Of a stretch of DNA of 20,441 bases, positions 1 through 7,158 are shown piece after piece (position 1 is the first letter of the stretch; every line of letters begins with the position of its first letter). The stretch covers positions 1-20,441 of the IMG/VR virus record IMGVR_UViG_3300028376_000050; one strand, 5' to 3'. Position numbers and translations under genes: made by a program. Origin of the DNA: a virus. The notes beneath the pieces were generated by a model. That model was given only the letters and a program-made list of their open reading frames with translations, searched no databases and was not told where the DNA came from.

Positions 1-443
1 CATGTTTCTAATATAGTTGGTTCAAAAGAACCGTTACCGCCGTCTAGTATCTCAATACGTGTTAAGAACTTGTAATCAACACCTGAAGCTGCGCTTGACT
101 GCTCGAAGAAGTCGAACTGCTTCTGTAGCTGCTCACCGACTTGTTTCTGAACAGAGCCAGTAACGTCATCACGCAAGTTAAGTGTAAGTGGATCCCAAGT
201 GTGCTTACCTGCTAGGTATGCTTTTGAGTTGTAAATCGGAATTTCCATTTCCTCAAACGTTACGTTAGGGCGCGTTACGTCAACCACTTGCTTTGTTAAT
301 TCAGTTGTACCTGAGCTTACGCCAAAGTTTTCAAGTGATACCCTGAAACGATATTGTAGCTTAGGCATTAACAGACCCTGACTAGTAGCCGACTGGTCAC
401 TAGCTAGTGGTACTGTAATTTTCGATAATGATGAAATTGCCAT
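1..443 (-). CDS. 19: Tail tube protein gp19 (N-terminal part; runs off the left edge)
   Basis: T4-type tail tube monomer, which polymerises into the inner tube inside the contractile sheath and carries DNA into the cell. About 147 codons are visible, reading leftward from an ATG at 443 without a stop to position 1, so the C-terminus is missing. The N-terminus reads MAISSLSKITVPLASDQS. Further in are the typical tube features LMPKLQYRFRV, VTRPNVTFEEMEIPIYNSK and WDPLTLNLRDDVTGSV. The start is fixed by GGAG a few bases upstream. The gene lies just downstream of the sheath gene, the usual T4 order (18 then 19), but has its own late promoter at 465-473. The family assignment is from memory of T4-like homologues and is very secure. 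Confidence 0.95.
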   Translation of the reverse strand, partial: MAISSLSKITVPLASDQSATSQGLLMPKLQYRFRVSLENFGVSSGTTELTKQVVDVTRPNVTFEEMEIPIYNSKAYLAGKHTWDPLTLNLRDDVTGSVQKQVGEQLQKQFDFFEQSSAASGVDYKFLTRIEILDGGNGSFEPTILET

Positions 444-464
444 TTATATATTCTCCTGTTGCTA

Positions 465-473
465 GTATTTATC
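465..473 (-). promoter_or_regulatory. T4-type late promoter for gp19
   Basis: On the minus strand the bases read GATAAATAC followed by TAG, close to the T4 late consensus TATAAATA recognised by gp55. It sits 22 bases upstream of the gp19 ATG and touches the U-tract of the gp18 terminator. The same motif recurs before other late genes in the window. Confidence 0.75.
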
Positions 474-499
474 AAAAAGTGGGCTCTATAAAAGAGCCC
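474..499 (-). terminator. Intrinsic terminator after gp18
   Basis: Read on the minus strand, a 7-bp stem GGGCTCT / AGAGCCC encloses a 5-base loop and is followed by AC and five T residues. It begins 11 bases after the gp18 stop codon. It separates sheath from tube transcription, while the adjacent late promoter restarts transcription for gp19. Confidence 0.85.
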
Positions 500-510
500 T
501 AACCTTTTGC

Positions 511-3500
511 TTATAGACCTGCAATCTCTCCTGTGTTCTTGAGTCTCAACGGTATGTAGATAAACTCAATCGCTTTAACAGGTTCAATAGCTACGTCGAC
601 GTAGAGTTCGTTACGATCGATTCTTGCAGGTGTGTTGTTTGATTCGTCACACACAACAATATAATCGTAAAGTGCTCTTTGCCCTACTAGTTCTAGCATC
701 AAGCTCTCAACTGCGCCTTTGATCTCGTCACGTGTAATCTTGTCGTTTGGCTCGAACAAGTATGGCTTAGCCAATCTGTTCAACTGCGAACGCAAGTAAA
801 TTACAAGACGTGCTACGTTGATTCTGTCTAGTGAACTTGCGTTTCTTGCGCGAGTCTTCTGACCAAATACAACAAGTCCGGCGCCGTTCAAGAAAGTAAT
901 CGGGTTAATACTGTTTGAGTACAACGTGTTACGCTGGCCTTCGTTCAAGCTCGCGCTTACAAACTCGCCTTCGCTGTTAATGTAACCTGACGAAGTTGCG
1001 TTTGTAACACCGCCACGTCGTGTGCCAGCTGGAGCAAACCATGGGTAGCTAACTTGATCACTTAGTGCGATAGTACGCAGTGCCATGTGACTTGGTGGAA
1101 CAATAACGTTGTTACCTAGGTTGTCACTTGTAAAGCCTGCTGGGTAATATACACCCATATACTCATCAAAGCTCACTAGACCTTGCTTATTATCTTCAAC
1201 TGCGTTACGAACGTTCTGTCCCCACTCGTTAAGTGAAGTAGCATCCGGAGTCAATGTCATTGGGCTGTCGCCTACAATGAATGCACTAATTCCTCTATCA
1301 AAGTTAAGAGTGATCATCTCACCAATAAGCTCTGGATAGTTTGGCGTTGCCATTACGTTGAACACACGTGACTCATCATCACGGATCTGGTCGTTGCTGT
1401 TAACCATTGCTTGCAGTGATTGAACAACTACAATACGCTGAGCTGCTGCGCCAAAGCTACCTGAACCATCGTTCTGGTTACGTGATTCTGTAACCCAACG
1501 GTTTGGATAGTAATCTGCCATAGCCTGGCCGCCAAAACGATCATTGTCTAGTGTTAGATCAATGTAGCCACGCTCGAAACGCTTAACGTTAAAGCCGCTT
1601 CTACGTAGGTTGTACAGCAACATGCCACGTGGGTATAGTGCTGGATCCGGAGCGTCCGGGTCAAGGAAGTTGCTGCTTAATAGCTCTGCAATAGTTCCTG
1701 ATGGTTGTGAAGTTGGAGTGCCACCATCTGTACCATAACGTGCATCAGCAAACAGTATACCAGTGTCTGATGTTTGATCAGTTGTATCAACAAGAACAAA
1801 TCTTGCTGCAGGTCCGTCATAACGATAAATTGTTGGATAGTTCTCAATGTCTGAAGTATCAATCCAAAGATCGTTATCAACAAACTGTGCACCGTCTGAA
1901 CGCTGTGTTGGCTCGCCTGCGCTAACGATTGGGCCAGCTGGATCTGTGTCTGGAAACTCTTGCAAGTAACCAACCCATGTAGTACCGTTGTGCACCATGA
2001 TGTCAACTTCGTCAACAACACTGCTGTACCAAAGCTCACCTTGTGATGCAATGTTCTGCGGTGGATCTTCTTGTGCAACCAGGTCCGCTTCTGCCCAAAT
2101 ACTTGCAACATACAAGCCTGGATTTTCGCCAGTAACAAGGTAGAAGTTTCTATTTGTACTTGTAACGTTGTCTGCATCAAATGGAACAAAAATGTCGCCT
2201 AGTACGTCTGCTGTATCATCACCGTCTGCACCAAAGCGGATGTCGCCACCTAGTTCATGAGTGATTGTAATACGGTTCTGTGCGTCAACACTTGCAACTA
2301 CGTTTTCAAAACCTGCTGCGTTAATTGCGCCAGCGATAGCATCTGCATCTTCTGCTGGATCAGTTACGCCAGAGAATGTAATATCAACCGGAACACCTGC
2401 TGAAATAGTACGCTCGCCTAGCTGTGTTTCCCAGATAGTGATAGTTTTAACACCACTGTCTTGAGTAGTTGTTAATGGCTGACTTACAATGTTAGTTGGT
2501 CCAAAAGTAGTTCTGCTATAAATTTTGAACTCAGCTTGTTTTGGAGTGATACCTTCTGAGTTATAACGAACATAAGTAACACCTTGTGCAAGGTTTAGAC
2601 CGCCACCACTTCTATCTAACGAGAATAATGCTTCAGCGTTTGATGTAAACAACGGTGCTTCAACTGCGTCAAACAGTTCAACGTCGCTGTTGTAACGGAA
2701 GTACCTCCAACGTGCGCCTGCGTTTGGCTCGGTTGATTTGATCCATACACTGCCTGTTGGACGATCGTTGTCTGCTGATCTGAACAGAGGAACGTCTGTG
2801 TGTGGGCTGATTTGCAGAGCTGGTGCATAATATACATTGCCTGCTGTAACTTCTGGAATGTTTAGGTTATCAGCACTTAGTAAGTTGCCAGCGCCAAATG
2901 TAACAAAATCAGAAACACTGCCGTCGTTGTAAAATGCAACACGACCGTTATCAAGCTGTACAGTTACACCACTGCCAACAAGTGCAGCGTCTAAGCCGTC
3001 GACTTGATCTGCTAGATCGCCGTCTGCAATCTCTAGGAACGAGTAAAGTGTGCTACCAACAGTAATATCAATACTGTCGTTGCCGTTACCTAGATCTGAT
3101 CCGCTGCCTGGAGTTCTGCCTACTAGGAAAGGAATACTTGCCTTCCACTCTGGGCTGCCAAGTAGCTGCCAAGCGCCAGTCTTGTCTTTTACGTAAACAG
3201 TAAACTTGTTAGTTGTTGCTTTTACAGCGTATTGGCCGATTGCACCAACACTTGCTTTTGGTACGCCTGACAGCTGGTCAATGCGAGTAGAGTCAGTAAT
3301 TACAATAGGAGTCTGAGAAGAAAAAGTCTGCCCGCCTGCTGTGCTCGATGGTTCGCCGTTCCACTCAGCAATGCCCCAACGTGTAATCTGTGTGTCTAAC
3401 CAGTTAGTGCCGTTGTCTGGTGCAGCGCCTGGCTCTTCAGCTAGCGGCTGTAGCGAAGCTAGGTCAATGTCTGCTCTTGTAACATATACTCTGCTGCTAA

Positions 3501-3807
3501 CACCTAGCAGAGAATAAGCAGCTTGCAAACCATATTCGTTTAGTTCGCCGCCGTTAATTGGGTTGTTGTTTGCGTCTGTGTAGAAGATCGGATCACCAAA
3601 AGTCTCTACAAGCTCACGCTGTGATGTTAGCAGGTATGGGTTGCCTGCGTTTGCTGCTAGTGTACCTGGTGCAATACCAGTGCCACTACCATTACTCTTA
3701 TTCTGCGCAGAAGCAACAAAAATCATTGGGACTGTGCCCGGTGCTGCTGGCGTGTAGAACGATTCGTCAATTACCGTAACTTCTACACCTGGTGAGGTTA
3801 GTGCCAT
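511..3807 (-). CDS. 18: Tail sheath protein gp18, enlarged by inserted domains
   Basis: Contractile tail sheath subunit of a T4-like phage, 1098 aa (T4 gp18 is about 659 aa). The N-terminus MALTSPGVEVTVIDESF and the C-terminal part (about 725-1098) carry clear sheath signatures: YPWFAPAGTRRGG near 921, GLVVFGQKTRARNASSLDR near 977, and RSQLNRLAKPYLFEPND near 1006. The middle, roughly 120-720, holds repeated beta-rich modules. There are three short units of GxLW..Y/W type (about 350-382, 589-616, 644-678) and two units of similar pattern near 242-318 and 464-540. These probably face outward on the sheath. The start has AGGAG a few bases upstream, and a late promoter lies at 3844-3852. The product is certain; the roles of the inserted modules are inferred. 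Confidence 0.97.
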   Translation of the reverse strand: MALTSPGVEVTVIDESFYTPAAPGTVPMIFVASAQNKSNGSGTGIAPGTLAANAGNPYLLTSQRELVETFGDPIFYTDANNNPINGGELNEYGLQAAYSLLGVSSRVYVTRADIDLASLQPLAEEPGAAPDNGTNWLDTQITRWGIAEWNGEPSSTAGGQTFSSQTPIVITDSTRIDQLSGVPKASVGAIGQYAVKATTNKFTVYVKDKTGAWQLLGSPEWKASIPFLVGRTPGSGSDLGNGNDSIDITVGSTLYSFLEIADGDLADQVDGLDAALVGSGVTVQLDNGRVAFYNDGSVSDFVTFGAGNLLSADNLNIPEVTAGNVYYAPALQISPHTDVPLFRSADNDRPTGSVWIKSTEPNAGARWRYFRYNSDVELFDAVEAPLFTSNAEALFSLDRSGGGLNLAQGVTYVRYNSEGITPKQAEFKIYSRTTFGPTNIVSQPLTTTQDSGVKTITIWETQLGERTISAGVPVDITFSGVTDPAEDADAIAGAINAAGFENVVASVDAQNRITITHELGGDIRFGADGDDTADVLGDIFVPFDADNVTSTNRNFYLVTGENPGLYVASIWAEADLVAQEDPPQNIASQGELWYSSVVDEVDIMVHNGTTWVGYLQEFPDTDPAGPIVSAGEPTQRSDGAQFVDNDLWIDTSDIENYPTIYRYDGPAARFVLVDTTDQTSDTGILFADARYGTDGGTPTSQPSGTIAELLSSNFLDPDAPDPALYPRGMLLYNLRRSGFNVKRFERGYIDLTLDNDRFGGQAMADYYPNRWVTESRNQNDGSGSFGAAAQRIVVVQSLQAMVNSNDQIRDDESRVFNVMATPNYPELIGEMITLNFDRGISAFIVGDSPMTLTPDATSLNEWGQNVRNAVEDNKQGLVSFDEYMGVYYPAGFTSDNLGNNVIVPPSHMALRTIALSDQVSYPWFAPAGTRRGGVTNATSSGYINSEGEFVSASLNEGQRNTLYSNSINPITFLNGAGLVVFGQKTRARNASSLDRINVARLVIYLRSQLNRLAKPYLFEPNDKITRDEIKGAVESLMLELVGQRALYDYIVVCDESNNTPARIDRNELYVDVAIEPVKAIEFIYIPLRLKNTGEIAGL

Positions 3808-3843
3808 GTTTATTTCTCCTTTAAGCGGTATATTCCGTTACTA

Positions 3844-3852
3844 GTATTTAGC
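3844..3852 (-). promoter_or_regulatory. T4-type late promoter for gp18
   Basis: The minus strand reads GCTAAATAC followed by TAG, differing from the GATAAATAC of other late genes here at one base. It lies 36 bases upstream of the gp18 ATG. Confidence 0.6.
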
Positions 3853-3872
3853 GGACATCACTTAAAATACCC

Positions 3873-4259
3873 TTGTTATATGCGGTGAAAAGGGGGAGAA
3901 AAGGTGCTAAATATAAACCTATGCGTCCTTTATGTAAAATCTGCAGAAGAAAACCGTGTGCACTAAATTATTATAAGAACAACAAGGCTTATTATAGGAC
4001 AAGGTGCGAAAGTTGCTCAAACGACAAAAAGAAAGCAAGGAGTCCGAGGTGGTTTTATAGAGGGTATACGAAGAAAGATTTTTGTGAGAAGTGCGGGTTT
4101 AAGAGTAAACACTGTGAACAGTTTGATGTTTATCATGTGGACGGCGACTTAGAAAACTGCCGTCCGAATAACTTAAAGACTATATGCGCTAACTGCCAGC
4201 GTATCCTGCAGAAGACAGGCTCTAAGTGGCGACAGGGCGACTTAACGCCTGATTATTAA
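3873..4259 (+). CDS. Zinc-binding HNH-like protein of T4-like marine phages
   Basis: Small basic protein with four CxxC-type pairs: C21/C24, C45/C48, C71/C74 and C105/C108. A His in VYHVDGD (H88) and the stretch NNLKTICANC give the layout of an HNH/treble-clef nuclease fold. The type is common as a small conserved protein in marine T4-like phages. A nuclease or DNA-binding role is inferred. The start is uncertain: the reading frame opens with TTG at 3873, has GTG at 3885 and ATG at 3921 (giving MRPLCKICRRKPC), and none has a well-placed ribosome site. The basic stretch before the ATG looks coding. It is read opposite to its neighbours and its stop overlaps the stop of the kinase-like gene by 4 bases. 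It could be a mobile nuclease cargo gene. Confidence 0.72.
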   Translation: MLYAVKRGRKGAKYKPMRPLCKICRRKPCALNYYKNNKAYYRTRCESCSNDKKKARSPRWFYRGYTKKDFCEKCGFKSKHCEQFDVYHVDGDLENCRPNNLKTICANCQRILQKTGSKWRQGDLTPDY

Positions 4260-4801
4260 CGAGCTAAGACCTCTAATGCATCGTAACCTAAGTGCGTTAC
4301 AAGTATGTTATCGATTAGGTCTGTAGTGTTGCGTTTAGTTTCCTCTAGCAGTCCGTTATTGTCAATTACAAAATCAGCCATCCAAGGCTCAAGCGACATG
4401 CTGGTCTTGTCTTCTGGCGGCAAGTGATCGCTTCTGTCAACCCAAATTACGTAGTCAAATACACCTTGGTTCTTCATACTGTGGAATTCACGCTTGTGAC
4501 GCAGACCACAATAGATATCGTTTTCAACATACAGTTCTTTGCCAAGTCGAGCAGAGTCATTACTGTTATAATCAGCAATCATGTTATACCAAAGTTCTCT
4601 ATGATTAACTCTGTCAGCTAAACATTCTTCTACAGTTTGGTAGTTAAATCGAACTCTAAGTTCGTCGAAGATAAAATGTCGAGCAGCAAAATGACTGCTG
4701 GATTCGTATTCAAAGTTGTATTTGTTGACAATATACTCACAGACAGTGTCCTTGCCGTGTCGAGCGTGTCCTATTATCATCAGTTTGGGTGGGATTGTCA
4801 T
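4256..4801 (-). CDS. P-loop deoxynucleoside monophosphate kinase-like protein
   Basis: 181-aa P-loop protein. The Walker A motif GHARHGKDT at residues 11-19 has the GKDT ending seen in T4 gp1-type dNMP kinases and related nucleoside kinases. Those enzymes phosphorylate dNMPs to dNDPs for phage DNA synthesis. A basic middle region (GLRHKREFHSMK, about 98-109) and VIWVDRSD (about 118-125) fit a small kinase fold. It is shorter than T4 gp1 (about 241 aa), so substrate specificity is uncertain. The ATG at 4801 has GGAG six bases upstream. An out-of-frame ATG at 4805 is too close to it. Its own sigma70-type promoter at 4824-4852 suggests early expression amid late structural genes. Confidence 0.75.
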   Translation of the reverse strand: MTIPPKLMIIGHARHGKDTVCEYIVNKYNFEYESSSHFAARHFIFDELRVRFNYQTVEECLADRVNHRELWYNMIADYNSNDSARLGKELYVENDIYCGLRHKREFHSMKNQGVFDYVIWVDRSDHLPPEDKTSMSLEPWMADFVIDNNGLLEETKRNTTDLIDNILVTHLGYDALEVLAR

Positions 4802-4810
4802 TCATGTCTC

Positions 4811-4833
4811 CAGTTATATAGATAGTATAACTG
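4811..4833 (-). promoter_or_regulatory. Inverted repeat over the -10 region and ribosome site of the kinase gene
   Basis: Perfect 8-bp arms CAGTTATA (4811-4818) and TATAACTG (4826-4833) are separated by 7 bases. The right arm overlaps the -10 box. The left arm abuts and shares a base with the GGAG ribosome site. Only transcripts that start upstream of the promoter could form the RNA hairpin. It could alternatively be a protein operator. Confidence 0.6.
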
Positions 4834-4852
4834 AAGAACTACTAGATGTCAA
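4824..4852 (-). promoter_or_regulatory. Sigma70-type (early) promoter of the kinase gene
   Basis: Minus strand: TTGACA (4852-4847), a 17-base spacer, then TATACT (4829-4824). The -35 is perfect, the spacing optimal, and the -10 has one mismatch. The expected start near 4817 gives a leader of about 16 bases containing GGAG. The -35 lies just past the 3' end of gp13. Confidence 0.8.
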
Positions 4853-4858
4853 CCTAAA

Positions 4859-5641
4859 TCAACCGATTAGAAAAGAAAAACCAACCCCGCCGGCCACTTG
4901 CTGGATGACGTCTTGTTCAAGTTTTTCCATCTCAGCTTGCGCTTCTGCCTTTAGCGTGTCGCCATTAAGACTAGTGCCGCCTTGTGGTCCTGCGATAGTT
5001 GCGAACTTCGAACGTGCTTCGCCTAGCATATATTTGCATGATGCAAGTGTGTAGTCTTTGATCCATTGTGAAGCTAGATAGTCTTCTAACAATTGACTGT
5101 CTGGACGATAGTTGTACGCTTCAATAAGAATCTCTTCTGTGTCAGCTCGTGGTCGTTGTAAAATAGTAAGTTTCTTTGTAGTTGAGTTCCATTGGAATTC
5201 TATAAAGCTACCAAACATTCTGCCTACTAGTTCTTGATGCTGTGCAAAGAAATCGTAAGTAGCAAGACCGCCCATTTGGCTAGACCCACTAAGGAGATAG
5301 GTATTTGTATATGCTAAGTTAAACGGTTCGAACACTGTGCCGTTGCCGCCGCCACCCTGGCGAGAACCAACACCTCTTCGATACAGCTTGCGCACTTCAA
5401 TAACTTCTTTAGGCAGAATGTATTGGTTCTGATCCTGCACTAGCGGAAGAAAGAGATACGATTCTTCTACTGCGTGGTCCGATCGTTGTCGAAATTTTGT
5501 TAAAGCCTTTTTAAGCCCTGTCTCGTAGTGGATCGGGTCGAGTTCTACATCAACCATGCCGCCGCCTAAAAAGGCTTTAACATAATCAAATACTTCCTGT
5601 TTTTGTGTTGCTAATTGGTCTTGCATTGATGTATCAGTCAT
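4859..5641 (-). CDS. 13: Neck protein, gp13-like
   Basis: About 260 aa. It shows the pattern of T4-like gp13 head-completion proteins: an N-terminal helix, GLKKALTKFRQRSDHAVEESYLFLP, then ILPKEVIEVRKLYRRG, followed by a beta-rich centre and C-terminal helices (WIKDYTLASCKYMLGEARSKF). gp13 joins gp14 in sealing the portal and docking the tail. The start is placed at the ATG at 5641 (MTDTSMQDQL), which has CGGAGA upstream at good distance. The frame stays open to a TTG at 5668, but that codon lies at the late promoter. The assignment rests on pattern and on pairing with gp14 next door, which diverges from it. Some risk remains that this is another head-tail adaptor of the same fold. Confidence 0.75.
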   Translation of the reverse strand: MTDTSMQDQLATQKQEVFDYVKAFLGGGMVDVELDPIHYETGLKKALTKFRQRSDHAVEESYLFLPLVQDQNQYILPKEVIEVRKLYRRGVGSRQGGGGNGTVFEPFNLAYTNTYLLSGSSQMGGLATYDFFAQHQELVGRMFGSFIEFQWNSTTKKLTILQRPRADTEEILIEAYNYRPDSQLLEDYLASQWIKDYTLASCKYMLGEARSKFATIAGPQGGTSLNGDTLKAEAQAEMEKLEQDVIQQVAGGVGFSFLIG

Positions 5642-5657
5642 TAAAGTTCTCCGTATT

Positions 5658-5666
5658 GTATTTATC
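5658..5666 (-). promoter_or_regulatory. T4-type late promoter for gp13
   Basis: The minus strand reads GATAAATAC, 16 bases upstream of the gp13 ATG. It is separated by only four bases from the oppositely oriented late promoter of gp14. Confidence 0.7.
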
Positions 5667-5670
5667 AATG

Positions 5671-5679
5671 GATAAATAT
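5671..5679 (+). promoter_or_regulatory. T4-type late promoter for gp14
   Basis: The plus strand reads GATAAATAT, 22 bases upstream of the gp14 ATG at 5702. It overlaps the in-frame ATG at 5678, which argues against that codon being the start. Confidence 0.7.
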
Positions 5680-5701
5680 GTTTACAATAAAGGTAAAGCT
5701 G

Positions 5702-6961
5702 ATGCCAAGACTAAGTTTATACAAACCAACCCGTGGAAATGATTATTATTTCTTAGACAAAACAATTTTAGAATCCTTCACAGTGGGCGGAACAGATGTC
5801 CTAGTGCACAAGTATCTAGGAACCGACGACGGCGAAGTTGTCAAAGACAATACTCAAATACAAGACCTGCTGTTTCTAGAAAACAGAGACAGGAAGTACG
5901 ACAACGACATATACAGAATTCGGGGTGTGTACAGTGTACAAGATTTAGACTTTGATCTGTCACAATTTGGGTTGTTCCTTAGTAACGATACAATCTTTAT
6001 GACCATTCATATTACTAGTTCAGTGAAAACTATCGGGCGTAAAATTATGAGCGGAGACGTAATCGAGTTACCACACCTTGAAGACGAATACGCTGCTAAC
6101 GATTTTCAGACTGCGCTAAAGCGGTTTTATGTAGTAGAAGACGTTAACCGTGCTGCCGAAGGCTTTACACCTACTTGGTATCCACATTTGTACAGACTCA
6201 AGCTCAAGCAGCTCACAGACACACAAGAGTTCAGCGATATACTTAACAAGCCAGAAGATGAGGACTTGTTCGAAGGCGAATACGACGAAACTATCACATA
6301 TCAAGTAGGTCAAGTTGTGCGTTATGAAGGCGTACTATACGAAGTAATAGTCGAAACCACAGGTAATCTTCCAACAGATACTGACTTTTGGAAGGAGTAT
6401 CAAGACAATACACTAAGAGACTTGTTGAGTACATACGAACGTGAAATGCAAATTAATGCAGGCACTCTTGCAGAAGCTGATGCAGATGCAAAGCAAAGTG
6501 GCTATGACGTTTCGCACCTTTATACTGTTGCTCTTAACCACGACGGTAGTGTAGAACTACAAACTGTAGACGAGTCTGATATTGATGCAAGTGCATTTAC
6601 AGCAACCGCAGACGGAATTTACGGTAAGCCCGACAGACTAGGATACACAGGTTATTTGATTACAGATTCACAAGCACCTAACGGCGAAGCATTTGGAATG
6701 GGCATTCAATTTCCTGAAGATAACGTTGAAGGCGATTACTTCTTAAGAACAGATTTTATTCCTAATAGAATGTTCCAGTTTACTGGAGACAGATGGAAGA
6801 AGATGTATGACGATGTTAGAATGACTATGACAAACGGCAGTGATAGACTTACACAGAAAGGCACGTTTGTTAACAACGATAATACAACAACAGTAGCAGG
6901 TGAAACATTCCCAGAGAAGCAGAGTCTGTCTAAAGCTCTTAAACCCAAGGCTGACAATTAA
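5702..6961 (+). CDS. 14: Neck protein gp14
   Basis: T4-like gp14, which with gp13 forms the head-tail connector ring. Family signatures are dense in the first 190 residues: MPRLSLYKPTRGNDYYFLD, TIQDLLF-type QIQDLLFLENRDRKYD, DLSQFGLFLSNDT, GDVIELPHLEDEYA and ALKRFYVVEDVNRAAEG. Near residues 191-233 sits a module of carbohydrate-binding type 5/12 pattern (ITYQVGQVVRYEGVLYEVI, then P and FW). A later stretch, GDYFLRTDFIPNRMFQFTGDR, resembles modules in other marine phage gp14 proteins. The start at 5702 is chosen over 5678 because the latter lies in the late promoter and homologues begin with MPRLSLY. The stop overlaps the next ATG as TAATG. Confidence 0.92.
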   Translation: MPRLSLYKPTRGNDYYFLDKTILESFTVGGTDVLVHKYLGTDDGEVVKDNTQIQDLLFLENRDRKYDNDIYRIRGVYSVQDLDFDLSQFGLFLSNDTIFMTIHITSSVKTIGRKIMSGDVIELPHLEDEYAANDFQTALKRFYVVEDVNRAAEGFTPTWYPHLYRLKLKQLTDTQEFSDILNKPEDEDLFEGEYDETITYQVGQVVRYEGVLYEVIVETTGNLPTDTDFWKEYQDNTLRDLLSTYEREMQINAGTLAEADADAKQSGYDVSHLYTVALNHDGSVELQTVDESDIDASAFTATADGIYGKPDRLGYTGYLITDSQAPNGEAFGMGIQFPEDNVEGDYFLRTDFIPNRMFQFTGDRWKKMYDDVRMTMTNGSDRLTQKGTFVNNDNTTTVAGETFPEKQSLSKALKPKADN

Positions 6962-7155
6962 TGCATATTTACAAATGGACACGCGGAGCAACGAAAGGTA
7001 AGAAGTTTTCCGAAGAGCACAAACAAAAGATAGGTGCTGCAAACAAAACTCGCTATACTGGAAAGACTTGGGAGGAAATGTACGAGGTTGAAGGTGCAAG
7101 ACTGCGTAGAGAAGCTCACAAGTTAAGGGCACAACAACGAAAGGCAGAGGTGTAA
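6961..7155 (+). CDS. NUMOD3-motif micro-protein between neck and tail genes
   Basis: 64 aa, very basic. The stretch GKKFSEEHKQKIGAANK (about 13-29) is a NUMOD3 motif, a DNA-binding module normally found in GIY-YIG or HNH homing endonucleases. No catalytic domain is present. The C-terminal half is a charged helix (YEVEGARLRREAHKLRAQQRK). The ATG shares a base with the gp14 stop (TAATG), implying translational coupling, and the stop is followed three bases later by gp15. It is either a remnant of a homing endonuclease or a stand-alone DNA-binding peptide kept in the operon. Confidence 0.75.
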   Translation: MHIYKWTRGATKGKKFSEEHKQKIGAANKTRYTGKTWEEMYEVEGARLRREAHKLRAQQRKAEV

Positions 7156-7158
7156 ATT

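Noticed and set aside
1677-2189. Minus-strand open frame of about 170 codons inside gp18
   Set aside because: Lies in another frame of the sheath gene, is Leu/Gln-rich in the way shifted reading of Thr/Asn/Val codons gives, and has no ribosome site.
3906-3913. Late promoter GCTAAATA on the plus strand for the HNH-like gene
   Set aside because: Too close to the ATG at 3921 to give a leader, and inside the likely coding part; kept only as a remark.
5642-5668. TTG at 5668 as start of gp13
   Set aside because: Lies at the late promoter, whereas ATG 5641 has a good ribosome site.
5678-5701. Upstream ATG for gp14 at 5678
   Set aside because: Overlaps the late promoter core, so it would not be in the mRNA. 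Family members begin at the MPRLSLY start (5702).
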